From contig NZ_PGGW01000068.1 in assembly GCF_002794255.1 (NCBI RefSeq), forward strand, positions 24,315-88,314: a DNA stretch of 64,000 nt. The letters are read 5' to 3'. This DNA comes from Streptomyces carminius. Lineage in GTDB: Bacteria; Actinomycetota; Actinomycetes; Streptomycetales; Streptomycetaceae. The notes under the pieces were generated by a model. The model ran no database searches, was not told the origin of the DNA, and worked only from the letters and a program-made list of their open reading frames with translations. The position numbers were made by a program, and so were the translations under genes. Shown here piece by piece: positions 49,950 through 57,893 of the stretch (positions are counted from its first letter, which is position 1; the number at the start of each line of letters is the position of its first letter).

Positions 49950-51266
49950 TCAGTCCTGGACCTCGACGGTGTAGCGGTTGGTCTCGGCGCCCGCCGCGGT
50001 GATCACCTGTACCTCGACCCGGCCGGGCTCGACGTCCACCGGCACCGGGACGGTCAGCACGGTGTCGGCCGGGTTGGCGAAGCCACCGACGACCGGGACC
50101 AGCGGGACATGGACATGGACGGCGCCGATGCGGACCGTCGTGCGCGCCAGCCGGTCCGGCGTCTCGGCGCCCGGCGGTACGAAGCCCGAACCGCGGATCT
50201 CGATGTCGTCGCCGGTGCGGATCGGCGCGTCCAGATCGCCCGCCTCCCGGGAGCGGACGACCGACAGCACCACCGGGCGGCCGCCCTCGGCGTACTTCCC
50301 GGCCAGGTACGTCAGCGCCGAGACCGCCACCAGCAGCGCCAGCCCCCAGGGCAGATCGGGGAGTTCGCCGGGCCGGCGGGCCAGCCGTACCGCCGCGAAG
50401 ACGATCGCCACCCCGCTCACCAGCACGTACTGCACGTCGGTGAAGGAGCCGCGGCCGCTGTCGTCGGTGAGCAGGTCGGCGGCGCGCGGCCGGTCGGCGC
50501 GCACCTTCTGCAGCCGCTGGGCCCGCACCCGCAGGGCCACCGTCCGCCGCACGGTGACGGCCACCGCGCAGGTCAGGGCCAGGACCGTCAGCAGCCCGGC
50601 GGCGTGCGCCAGATCCAGGCCCGACAGCAGCCGGCGCCGCGCGTCCGCGCCGGAGGCGGCGGCCAGCTCCACGGCGAGCACCAGCACGGCGTAGCCGGCC
50701 AGCAGCACCCAGCCGGCGGCGACGCTGCGGGAGGTGGACAGCCGGTTGTCCTCGCCGGTCAGCGGCGCCAGCGCCCCGCCGCGGGCCCGGTGCAGCCGGG
50801 CGGCGGCGGTCAGCGCCGCGGCGGTGACCAGCGCGGCCAGCAGCCCGGCCGTCCGCGCGGTGGTCCAGCCCGCGCCGGAGGCGGCGGTGAGCGTCTGGAC
50901 GGCCGCCAGCACGGCGACCGCGCCCCAGACCGCGGCGGCGGTCCGCCACCACCGCCCGCGCAGCCGAAGGCCCTGCGCGGCACGGGTGCGCTCGGCGACG
51001 GTGTGGGCCGCCTGGAGCAGTTCGTCGGAGACCCACTGGCGGGACGCGCCGGGGGAGTGGGCCAGCGCGGGCGGCACCCCCCGGCCCGTCGCCAGCTCGT
51101 CGCGCCGCCGCCGGAACTCGGCCAGCGCGCGGCGCCGGCCCGCCCGGACGCCGTGCGGGCAGTCGGAGCAGGCGCAGCCGCCGGTGTGCCCGGCCGCCGT
51201 ACCGCCCGGCCGCCCCGGTCCTCCCGGCGTACCCGCCGTCCCGTCCCGCGCCGTGTCCACGGCCAC
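49950..51266 (-). CDS. membrane protein with N-terminal Cys cluster and C-terminal beta domain
   Basis: 438 aa, GTG at 51266 (GGGGAG upstream). An N-terminal cysteine motif GGCACSDCPHG (about 28-38) is followed by a basic helix. Five to six membrane helices (about 95-320) include AAAVWGAVAVLAAVQTL, GLLAALVTAAALTAAA and VAAGWVLLAGYAVLVLAVELAA. A C-terminal domain of about 105 residues (IEIRGSGFVPPGAETPDRLARTTVRIGAVHVHVPLVPVVGG...VEVQVITAAGAETNRYTVEVQD) looks like an IPT/TIG-type beta sandwich. I do not recognise the family. The cluster could bind metal. Confidence 0.7.
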   Translation of the reverse strand: MAVDTARDGTAGTPGGPGRPGGTAAGHTGGCACSDCPHGVRAGRRRALAEFRRRRDELATGRGVPPALAHSPGASRQWVSDELLQAAHTVAERTRAAQGLRLRGRWWRTAAAVWGAVAVLAAVQTLTAASGAGWTTARTAGLLAALVTAAALTAAARLHRARGGALAPLTGEDNRLSTSRSVAAGWVLLAGYAVLVLAVELAAASGADARRRLLSGLDLAHAAGLLTVLALTCAVAVTVRRTVALRVRAQRLQKVRADRPRAADLLTDDSGRGSFTDVQYVLVSGVAIVFAAVRLARRPGELPDLPWGLALLVAVSALTYLAGKYAEGGRPVVLSVVRSREAGDLDAPIRTGDDIEIRGSGFVPPGAETPDRLARTTVRIGAVHVHVPLVPVVGGFANPADTVLTVPVPVDVEPGRVEVQVITAAGAETNRYTVEVQD

Positions 51267-51560
51267 CGCTCTCCCCACCTCTCCCCGGCTCTCCCCGAGC
51301 CGCCGACACACTGGCAGTGGGTCGGCATTGTGCCCTACCCGGGGCGGGATGCGGCACCGCGGACGGGCCGGCGGACACCGGGGGCCGGGAACGGTCCGGC
51401 GGCAGGGCCAGCGGCGGTCCGCCGGCGACCCGGTGGCGGACCGGTGGCGGACCGGCGGGGGCGCCGCCTCCCTTCTCACCCGGACGAGTGAACGAGCCGG
51501 GGGTCGCACGTCAGTCGTTCGTTCCACCGGATCCGGGCCCTCGCCGGCCCGCGGGGCGTC

Positions 51561-52094
51561 TCAGACGTTCCGGGCGTCCAGCGGTTCGTCGTCCGCCGGT
51601 TCGTCCCGGGCGGACAGGGCCGCGGCCCACAACGGCAGGAGCCAGTGCGCCACCAGCAGCACGAGCAGGATTCCGGTCAGGGTCGTGGCGGAGACCCCCG
51701 TCTCCCCGGAGGCGGTGCCGCGGGTGAGGAACAGCCAGAGCAGCACGGCCAGCTGGAGGGCGAGGGAGGTCCGGTGCGCGAGGACGAAGGCCCGCCCGCG
51801 GTCGGCGCGCTGCCGCTCGTCCAGCACCCGGGCGCGCAGCTCCAGCAGCCCGCGGGTGGCGGAGTTGAGCAGCCCGGTGACCGGGCACCACACCAGGACC
51901 AGGAGGAGGAGCACCGCGATCCCCGCCCAGCCGTGCACCGGGGTGAGCACGAGCGCCGCCAGCGCGGCGGCCGTCAGGACGACGTGCGCGGCGACGAGCG
52001 CACGGCGCCGGGCCCGGGTGGCGTGGAGATGCCGGTGCCGCGGATCGTTCATCAGGCGCAGCATGCGCCGGTCGTAGTCGGTCGCGGTCCTCAA
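51561..52094 (-). CDS. four-helix membrane protein coupled to a HTH regulator
   Basis: 177 aa. TTG at 52094 overlaps the stop of the upstream regulator gene (TTGA), so the pair is translationally coupled; ATG at 52064 is an alternative. Hydrophobic stretches: LVAAHVVLTAAALAALVL, IAVLLLLVLVWCPVTGLL, SLALQLAVLLWLFLT and LTGILLVLLVAHWLLPLWAAAL. Family not recognised beyond the common Streptomyces small HTH plus membrane protein pair. Confidence 0.75.
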   Translation of the reverse strand: MRTATDYDRRMLRLMNDPRHRHLHATRARRRALVAAHVVLTAAALAALVLTPVHGWAGIAVLLLLVLVWCPVTGLLNSATRGLLELRARVLDERQRADRGRAFVLAHRTSLALQLAVLLWLFLTRGTASGETGVSATTLTGILLVLLVAHWLLPLWAAALSARDEPADDEPLDARNV

Positions 52095-52339
52095 GTCTGC
52101 TTCCTCCCGTAGACCTCGTCGGTGAGCGGGCGGAACGGCTCCAGCGAGAACAGCGCCTCCACCGGCAGCCGGAAGAAGGCGGCGATCCGCAGTGCCAGGT
52201 GCAGGCTCGGGTTGTACTCGCCGCGCTCGATGTAGCCGATGGTCTGGTAGTGGGCGCCGACCGCCTCCGCCAGGCGCTGCCGGGAGACCTTCCGCTCCGC
52301 GCGCACCATGGCCAGCCTGTTGTGCACCTGCTCGCTCAT
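52091..52339 (-). CDS. small XRE-type HTH regulator
   Basis: 82 aa Cro/cI-like regulator: NRLAMVRAERKVSRQRLAEAVGAHYQTIGYIERGEYNPSLHLALRIAAFFRLPVEALFSLEPF. It matches the YozG-like group that controls an adjacent membrane protein. ATG at 52339 has no Shine-Dalgarno; upstream DNA is A+T-rich (TAGTACTTCTTATAT), so the message may be leaderless. Confidence 0.9.
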   Translation of the reverse strand: MSEQVHNRLAMVRAERKVSRQRLAEAVGAHYQTIGYIERGEYNPSLHLALRIAAFFRLPVEALFSLEPFRPLTDEVYGRKQT

Positions 52340-52485
52340 ATATAAGAAGTACTACATCTGGCAGTGTATGGGCAACAGGCGGCCGGGGAGGAGCGGAAGG
52401 GACGGAGAGGAGAGGCGGTGGGGCGGGGCGTGACGGGAGACCTGGCCGCGGGGGCCGGGGGCGGTCCCGGATACGCTCGCGTGCC

Positions 52486-52836
52486 ATGGAGGCACTCATC
52501 AATTTCTTCGTCGCCCTGCACATCATCGGGATCGGCGCCCTGCTCGGCGGCTTCATGACCCAGATGAAGGTCATGGGGGCGGGCGAGGCCCGCATCGTCC
52601 CGGCGATGCTCCACGGAGCCCTCACCATGCTGGTGACCGGTGTGCTCCTGGTGGGGTTCAACGAGATGGACGACCAGGCGGTCAACAACGTCAAGATCGC
52701 CGTCAAGCTGGCCGTGCTGGTGGTGATCCTCGTCCTGGTCTACGTCAAGCGGGACGAGGAGAAGCTCCCCGCCCCGCTCTTCGGCACCGTCGGTCTGCTG
52801 ACCATCGCCAACATCCTCATCGCCACCATGTGGTGA
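52486..52836 (+). CDS. small integral membrane protein
   Basis: 116 aa, ATG at 52486. Four membrane helices: LINFFVALHIIGIGALLGGFM, MLHGALTMLVTGVLLVGF, VKIAVKLAVLVVILVLVYV and PLFGTVGLLTIANILIATMW. It resembles conserved Actinobacteria small membrane proteins; function unknown. Single-gene unit divergent from the XRE regulator. Confidence 0.82.
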   Translation: MEALINFFVALHIIGIGALLGGFMTQMKVMGAGEARIVPAMLHGALTMLVTGVLLVGFNEMDDQAVNNVKIAVKLAVLVVILVLVYVKRDEEKLPAPLFGTVGLLTIANILIATMW

Positions 52837-52920
52837 CGTCTTCCCCGCTGTTCCCCGTCGTTCCGCGCCGTTCCGCGCTGCCCCGCGCCTTTCCCCCGTC
52901 CGGCCCGCCGGGTACGCCCG

Positions 52921-54120
52921 TCAGGCCGGGCGTACCGCGCTGTGGAAGGGCATGTGGTCCACCGACTCGTAGCGCACCTGGGCGCCGGGCTTCGGCGCGT
53001 GGATCATCTGGCCGCCGCCGACGTAGATGCCGACATGGCTGATGTCGTCGTAGAAGAAGACCAGGTCGCCCGGCTGCATCCGGGACTTCTCCACCTTCGT
53101 GCCGGTCTCCACCTGGTCCCAGGTGGTGCGCGGCAGGGAGATGCCCGCGGCGCGCCAGGCGGCCCCGGTCAGCCCTGAGCAGTCGTAGGAGCCGGGGCCG
53201 GTGGCGCCCCAGACGTACGGCTTGCCCAGCTGGGCCTCGGCGAAGGCGATGGCCTTCGCCGCCTTGGCGGCGTACGTGCCGCCGGTGCCGGTCTCCGTGT
53301 TCGTGCCGGTGCTCGTGCCGGTGTCCGTCTGCTGCGGGGCCGTCCGCTTCGCGCGCTCGGCCCGTTCGGCCCGTTCGGCCTCGGCCAGTTCCTGCTGCTT
53401 CTTGCGCTCGGCGGCGGCGGCCGCCGCCTTGCGGCGTGCCTCCTCCTGCCGCTTGCGCTCCTGTTCCGCGAGCCGGGCCCGCTCCTCGGCGGTCAGTTTC
53501 GCCAGCAGCTTCCGGGCCTCGGCCAGCTTCCCCTGGACGGTCTTCCTGGTGGCCGAGAGCTTCTTCTGCGACTCGGTCAGCCGGGCCAGCTCGCCGGCCG
53601 CCTCCGTGCGCTTGCGGTCGGCCGTCCGCCGCTGGTCCCGGTAGTCCTCGACGGCCTGCTGCCGGCGGTCCGTCATCCGCTCCAGCAGGTGCCGCTGCTG
53701 GAAGAAGGTCTGCGGGTCGGAGGAGAGCAGCAGGACGGCGGTGTCGGAGACCCCGCCGGTGCGGTACTGGGCGGTGGCGTAGGTGCCCAGTTCGCGCCGT
53801 GCGTCGTTGAGCCGGTCCGCGCGCTCGGCGGCCTCGTCGAGCAGCCGGTCGACCTTCCCGCGCTGCTTGTCGGCCTTCTCCTTGGCCGCGTTGTACTCCT
53901 GGGTGGCGCCGCCCGCCTCCCGGTACAGCGTGTCGACCTGCTTCCGGACCTCCTCGACCGAGGGTCGGGCCGACGGCCCGTCGTCCTCGGGGGCCGCCTG
54001 GGCGGCGCTCTGGGCGAGGATCGTGAGGGACGCCACCGCCGCCGTGGTGATCCCGACCGCTCCGCCCCGGGAAGCGGGGGCCCGCAGGAGAGGGGGACGG
54101 GGTCTGCGGTGCGCGGCCAA
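52921..54120 (-). CDS. NlpC/P60 peptidoglycan hydrolase
   Basis: 399 aa, TTG at 54120 with GGAAGGAG 7 nt upstream. N-terminal signal sequence (about 1-46, ending AQAA), a long coiled coil (about 60-270, Glu/Arg/Lys-rich), a Thr/Gly linker, and a C-terminal NlpC/P60 domain with catalytic Cys in YDCSGLTGAAW (about 312), His in ISHVGIYVGGG and MIHAPKPG. It cleaves peptide stems in peptidoglycan outside the cell. The upstream leader contains a probable c-di-AMP riboswitch and a 30-bp terminator palindrome, as in the Streptomyces swl/rpfA hydrolase genes. Confidence 0.92.
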   Translation of the reverse strand: MAAHRRPRPPLLRAPASRGGAVGITTAAVASLTILAQSAAQAAPEDDGPSARPSVEEVRKQVDTLYREAGGATQEYNAAKEKADKQRGKVDRLLDEAAERADRLNDARRELGTYATAQYRTGGVSDTAVLLLSSDPQTFFQQRHLLERMTDRRQQAVEDYRDQRRTADRKRTEAAGELARLTESQKKLSATRKTVQGKLAEARKLLAKLTAEERARLAEQERKRQEEARRKAAAAAAERKKQQELAEAERAERAERAKRTAPQQTDTGTSTGTNTETGTGGTYAAKAAKAIAFAEAQLGKPYVWGATGPGSYDCSGLTGAAWRAAGISLPRTTWDQVETGTKVEKSRMQPGDLVFFYDDISHVGIYVGGGQMIHAPKPGAQVRYESVDHMPFHSAVRPA

Positions 54121-54157
54121 GGCGGTGCTCCTTCCGTGGGGCCGCCTGCCGGGACCG

Positions 54158-54187
54158 GCCGTCCGCCGCCGCGCGGCGGCGGACGGC
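54158..54187 (-). terminator. 30-bp perfect palindrome in NlpC/P60 leader
   Basis: A perfect palindrome with half-site GCCGTCCGCCGCCGC centred at 54172/54173, 37 bp upstream of the NlpC/P60 start and downstream of the riboswitch-like part. Likely the expression-platform terminator. Confidence 0.7.
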
Positions 54188-54189
54188 GG

Positions 54190-54350
54190 CGGCGGGGTGC
54201 GGACATCGGAAGGCCGCCCACGGGCCGCGAGGACCTGGTCCACCCCGCCGTCACACGGGTTCCCGGCTCCGGCCGCGCGGGGGCGCGCGGCCGGATTCGG
54301 CGGAGGCGGCCCGTGCCGGCGTTGTCGCCGGCTGAGGAGGCCGGGCCGCC
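54190..54350 (-). ncRNA. probable c-di-AMP (ydaO-type) riboswitch
   Basis: On the minus strand the leader contains CCGCCGAATCCGGCC, a GC-rich hairpin, GGCCGGAGCCGGGAACCC and GGCGGGGTGGACC in that order. These resemble the GAAUCC, AGCGGGGGACCC and GGGGUGAAUCC elements of the ydaO aptamer. The 3-prime CUAACCUCGUAGGCG block of the consensus is poorly matched, so the boundaries are approximate. The gene class downstream (NlpC/P60) is a known target. Confidence 0.5.
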
Positions 54351-54407
54351 TGACGCTGCACCGTAGGGCAGCTGTGGGGCCGCTGTGAAGGCTGGTGTTC
54401 GTTATAT

Positions 54408-54450
54408 CCCGAAACCCGTTCGTTATCGGTCCGTTATCGACGGTTTCGGG
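54408..54450. promoter_or_regulatory. inverted repeat and GTTATC repeats downstream of caspase gene
   Basis: CCCGAAACC (54408-54416) and GGTTTCGGG (54442-54450) flank two CGTTATCG copies (54421-54428 and 54432-54439); a further CGTTATA lies at 54400-54406. It begins right after the caspase stop and upstream of the NlpC/P60 leader: either a terminator for the former or the promoter/operator of the latter. Confidence 0.5.
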
Positions 54451-54452
54451 GT

Positions 54453-56510
54453 TCACCCGAGGATGCCGGCGACCGACCGGGCGATCAGGAGCAGGACGGC
54501 GCACAGCGTCAGCAGGACGGCGGACACCCGCGCCAGCGTGGTGAGGACGGCCCCGGCCGTCCGCTTCCCGCCGGCCCGTTCCCCGGGCGGGGTCGTGCGG
54601 AGCACCTTCCGGGCCGGGCCGGCCAGGACCAGGGCGAGGACGGCCAGCAGCAGTGCGCCCACCCCGCGGGCGGCCATGAGGGACAGGGTGGTGTCCAGCT
54701 CCCTGCCCAGCGCCCAGTGGAACTCCGCGCCCTGGCCGTAGGCCGGGTTCATCGCCGCCGAGATGTTCCGCGCGGCACGCACCGCCGAGGCGGCGGCCTG
54801 CCCGGCGAACACCGCGGACGCCACGCACGCCAGCAGGGCGCCCACCGGCAGCAGGAGCCGCCGTACGGCCGGTGGGAGACGGCCGCCCAGCCGTTCCCGC
54901 CCGCTCCACCGGGACGCGCCGGAGCGGGCGCCCGGCCCGCCGGGCGGCGCACCGGGGTGGTGGACGGAGTGGGCGGGGTGGGCGTGCGCGGTGGCGCCAT
55001 GGCGCGCCGGGGCGGGCGGCGTGGCGGGCGGGGACGGTGCGGGCGGCTGCGGTACGGGCGGAGGTGCCTGCGCGGGCGGTGCGGGGGCCCGCGCCGCGGT
55101 CGGCGCCCCGGACCGCCCCTGCGCCGGAGTCGGGACCGGCGGCGGGACTTGAGCCCGCTCCCGTCCGGTGGACACGGGGACCACCTCGGCCCGGACCCGG
55201 ACGGCCGCCTCGCCGGTGATCCCCTTCAGGGAGAGGGTCCCGTCCAGCGGGCCCGGCCGGGAGGTGTCCACCGAGACGTCCAGCCGGGTGGCGGGGACGT
55301 CCCCGTTCTCCCCGCCGCCCCCGCTGCTGTCGTCGTGTCCGCCGTGCCCCTCCGAGCCGTCCGTCACCCGGATCCAGCTCTCCTTGGGGTGGGGCGTGCA
55401 GCTGCGCGCCAGCGGCGGCCCCAGCAGGCCGACCGTCCGGTGGGGCGCGGGGGAGTGCTGCGGCACCCGGCCGAAGTCGAGCACGGCAGGGGAGGGGTTC
55501 GGCGCGACCTCGGCCAGCGCGCGGCCGGCCTCGTCGGCGATGGACCTGACGTCGTTGCGGGCCAGCGCGGCCAGTGCCTCCCGGGCGCCCGCCGCGACCG
55601 CGAGGTCGGGGTTCTCCATGCGGAACCGCAGTTCGGCGATCGCCCCGCGCCGGGTGTAGGAGTTCTCGCTGCTCACCGCCGTGCGCAGATCCTCCGGGAG
55701 CGGTGCCGCACGGATCTTCCGCCGCTCGCTGCGGGCGACGTAGACCTCACCCTGCAGGTCCACGGTCCGGCTGGGCGTCTGGTGGGGGTTGCGTTCGCGG
55801 ACCCGGTCGAAGACGTACTCGTAGAGCTCGTTGAGCGAGACCCGGCCGTCCTCGTCCAGATCGGCCTCGCCGGTGGCCAGACCGTTCACCAGCGCGCTGG
55901 TGAACACCGACGGCCTCGGCCGCCCGCCCTCGGTCAGCTCGGTGCCCTCGAAGGCGTACTCCATGGAATTGGACGCGGTGATCACCGCCCAGCCGCGTCC
56001 GCCGCCGAGCTTCTCGCCGCCGAAGGCGTCGAGCACGTTCACGTCCCCGGCCGCGCGTACGCCCATGCCCTGGGAGAAGGCGCCGCCGTAGCAGCAGTCC
56101 AGGAAGAGCACGATGCTGCGGGCCCGGCAGGCCGCCATGCAGCGCCGTACGAAGTCCGCGGCCACCGCCGTGGAGGCCAGCCGCTGGGGGGCGGTGTTGG
56201 GGGCGGCGAAGAACAGGTCCCCGGAGGCGTTCTTCAGGCCGTGGCCGGAGAAGTGCAGGATCAGCGAGTCGCCCGGCTTGCGGTCCGCGAAGAAGTCCTC
56301 GATGTGCATCGAGATCGAGTGCGAGGGCTCGTTGCGCACCACCCGCACGTCGAAACCGCCGATCCGCGGGTCGCCGAGGACCCCGGCGAGCGCCACGGCG
56401 TCCTCCGACGGCGAGAGCAGGCCGCGCAGTCCCTCGTCCCGGTAGTCGTCGTTGGCGACGACCAGGGCCGAACGCGCGGCGGGCCGGGAACCGGACCGGG
56501 AGGCGCTCAC
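54453..56510 (-). CDS. membrane-bound caspase-like protease
   Basis: 685 aa. Peptidase C14/metacaspase-type domain (residues 12-265): catalytic His90 in LHFSGHG and Cys139/140 in VLFLDCCYGG. At 217-228 is a perfect EF-hand loop pattern (DLDEDGRVSLNE), suggesting calcium control. Residues about 265-345 form a short helical repeat region, then an IgG-like beta segment and a Pro/Ala-rich linker (about 455-550). Three membrane helices follow (LLLPVGALLACVASAVFAG, GVGALLLAVLALVLAG, VSAVLLTLCAVLLLIARSV). GTG at 56510 overlaps the EACC1-like gene stop (GTGA). Probably a tethered death effector. Confidence 0.9.
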   Translation of the reverse strand: MSASRSGSRPAARSALVVANDDYRDEGLRGLLSPSEDAVALAGVLGDPRIGGFDVRVVRNEPSHSISMHIEDFFADRKPGDSLILHFSGHGLKNASGDLFFAAPNTAPQRLASTAVAADFVRRCMAACRARSIVLFLDCCYGGAFSQGMGVRAAGDVNVLDAFGGEKLGGGRGWAVITASNSMEYAFEGTELTEGGRPRPSVFTSALVNGLATGEADLDEDGRVSLNELYEYVFDRVRERNPHQTPSRTVDLQGEVYVARSERRKIRAAPLPEDLRTAVSSENSYTRRGAIAELRFRMENPDLAVAAGAREALAALARNDVRSIADEAGRALAEVAPNPSPAVLDFGRVPQHSPAPHRTVGLLGPPLARSCTPHPKESWIRVTDGSEGHGGHDDSSGGGGENGDVPATRLDVSVDTSRPGPLDGTLSLKGITGEAAVRVRAEVVPVSTGRERAQVPPPVPTPAQGRSGAPTAARAPAPPAQAPPPVPQPPAPSPPATPPAPARHGATAHAHPAHSVHHPGAPPGGPGARSGASRWSGRERLGGRLPPAVRRLLLPVGALLACVASAVFAGQAAASAVRAARNISAAMNPAYGQGAEFHWALGRELDTTLSLMAARGVGALLLAVLALVLAGPARKVLRTTPPGERAGGKRTAGAVLTTLARVSAVLLTLCAVLLLIARSVAGILG

Positions 56511-57010
56511 GGCTCCGCCCGGGAGGCCGGCGGCGCGGGCCCGGACGCCGGCCCGGACGCGGGTGGGGGTCCGGACCGGCCGTCCGCGTCGGGACCGGCG
56601 GGGGAACGGTGGCCGAGGAAGGTCTCCAGCGTCCTCGCGAGCTGGTCCGGCGAGGCGTCGGTGATCTCCAGGACGTTGCCGTCCGCCTCCACCCGTACGG
56701 ACGGACTGGTCTGGCTCTCCCGGTGCCGCCAGCCGCGAACCACGGTGACGAGGTCGCGCAGCATCGTGGCCGACTCGCCCAGCGTCACCAGCATCGCCCC
56801 GGCCTCGACCACGTCGAAGGCCCGCGCACCCGGCGGCGGGGCCGCGCCCGGGAGCGGGCGCACATCGGCCACGTCGAGCCGCAGCAGCTCCCGGCGGAGC
56901 CGGCCGGCCAGCTCCTGCAGTTCCTCGGGGTCACCCTCCTCCTCGGAGAGGAAGATCTTCACCTGCCTGTCGGCGCCGTCGGCACCGCCGGTGCTGCTGG
57001 GACTGTCCAC
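56507..57010 (-). CDS. EACC1-like (effector-associated constant component) protein
   Basis: 167 aa, GTG at 57010 with GGAGGGG upstream. Core about 18-135: VKIFLSEEEGDPEELQELAGRLRRELLRLDVADVRPLPGAAPPPGARAFDVVEAGAMLVTLGESATMLRDLVTVVRGWRHRESQTSPSVRVEADGNVLEITDASPDQLARTLETFL; C-terminal Pro/Gly tail. The layout fits the EACC1 domain described with caspase and trypsin-like effectors in bacterial conflict systems. Translationally coupled to the caspase gene, so the pair is a module; EACC1 probably couples the effector to a sensor. Confidence 0.78.
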   Translation of the reverse strand: MDSPSSTGGADGADRQVKIFLSEEEGDPEELQELAGRLRRELLRLDVADVRPLPGAAPPPGARAFDVVEAGAMLVTLGESATMLRDLVTVVRGWRHRESQTSPSVRVEADGNVLEITDASPDQLARTLETFLGHRSPAGPDADGRSGPPPASGPASGPAPPASRAEP

Positions 57011-57167
57011 GGGGCTGCCCCTCCGTCGCTCGTGGGGCGGGACGGGGGCACAGCGGAAGCGGGGAGTTACGCCATCGTTATGCCCCTTTTGTGGTGTTCG
57101 TCCTCAAGTGTGGTACAAGTCGGCCGTTCCGGCAACACCGGTGACGGAGGCTCCGGGAGGGGGCGGA

Positions 57168-57782
57168 TCAGCCGCGGGAGCGGCGGCCGGGCCAGCGGAA
57201 CGGGTGGCGCACCGTCACCGTCCCGCCCCCGGCCCGGCCCGTGACCCGCAGCGCCGGCGCACCCGGCTCGGGCGCCTCGTTGGCGCGGTTCCGCACCTGG
57301 CCCAGCGCGACCGTCACCTCGTGGGCCTGCACCGACCAGCCGCGCGGCACGATGACCGTGACGTCGCCCACCCCCGCGTCGAGCTCCAGCAGCACCTCGC
57401 GGTGGCGGCACTCCGCCGCCGTGAAGTCGATCCGGGCGCCGCCCAGCACGGTCCTGACGACGAGGTGACGGGGCACCACCCAGTGGCCGGTGTGCCGCAG
57501 TTCCCCGACGTTCGACCTGAGCACGACCGGCTCCTCCGGGCCGGCCGCCGGGGCTCCGGCGCCGGGCAGGTCCGCGGTCAGCGGCTCCAGCTCGCCGTAG
57601 GTCTTCGCGGCGAACGCCTTCTCCAGCCGCTCCTCCAGCTCCGCCAGGTCGATCCGGCCGTCACCGGCCGCCTCGCGCAGCTGCTCGGCCACCGCCTCCC
57701 GGTCGTCGTGGGAGGCGCGCAGCTCCGCGTCCGGGTGCGGGCGCGGTACGGGATCGCCGGAGTGGGCGGAGGCGTCGGTCAT
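57168..57782 (-). CDS. DUF1707 (SHOCT-like) protein with LiaF-like C-terminus
   Basis: 204 aa. DUF1707 helical hairpin at about residues 22-75 (ELRASHDDREAVAEQLREAAGDGRIDLAELEERLEKAFAAKTYGELEPLTADL) followed by a beta-helix-like domain (VVLRSNVGELRHTGHWVVPRHLVVRTVLGGARIDFTAAECRHREVLLELDAGVGDVTVIVPRGWSVQAHEV). ATG at 57782. Such proteins are thought to act at the membrane in cell-wall stress responses. It lies 157 bp upstream of the EACC1-caspase pair, same strand. Confidence 0.9.
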   Translation of the reverse strand: MTDASAHSGDPVPRPHPDAELRASHDDREAVAEQLREAAGDGRIDLAELEERLEKAFAAKTYGELEPLTADLPGAGAPAAGPEEPVVLRSNVGELRHTGHWVVPRHLVVRTVLGGARIDFTAAECRHREVLLELDAGVGDVTVIVPRGWSVQAHEVTVALGQVRNRANEAPEPGAPALRVTGRAGGGTVTVRHPFRWPGRRSRG

Positions 57783-57879
57783 GCCCGCCATCCTAGGAGC
57801 GGCCGTCCCGGACCGGGCAGGTGCGGGGCAGGCGCGGGGCAGGTGCGGGAGCGCCCGCCGCGCGGGCGGTCCGGCGGCC

Positions 57880-57885
57880 TAGACT
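57880..57885 (+). promoter_or_regulatory. pcrA -10 element, leaderless start
   Basis: TAGACT at 57880-57885, 8 nt before the pcrA ATG. No Shine-Dalgarno precedes the ATG, so transcription probably starts at or next to the initiation codon. Confidence 0.6.
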
Positions 57886-57893
57886 CTTCGACG

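Noticed and set aside
54717..57893. Extension of the pcrA frame 3.2 kb upstream
   Set aside because: The upstream part is antisense to the caspase, EACC1-like and DUF1707 genes; PcrA homologues start at MSSLFDDSF, and a -10 element lies just before it.
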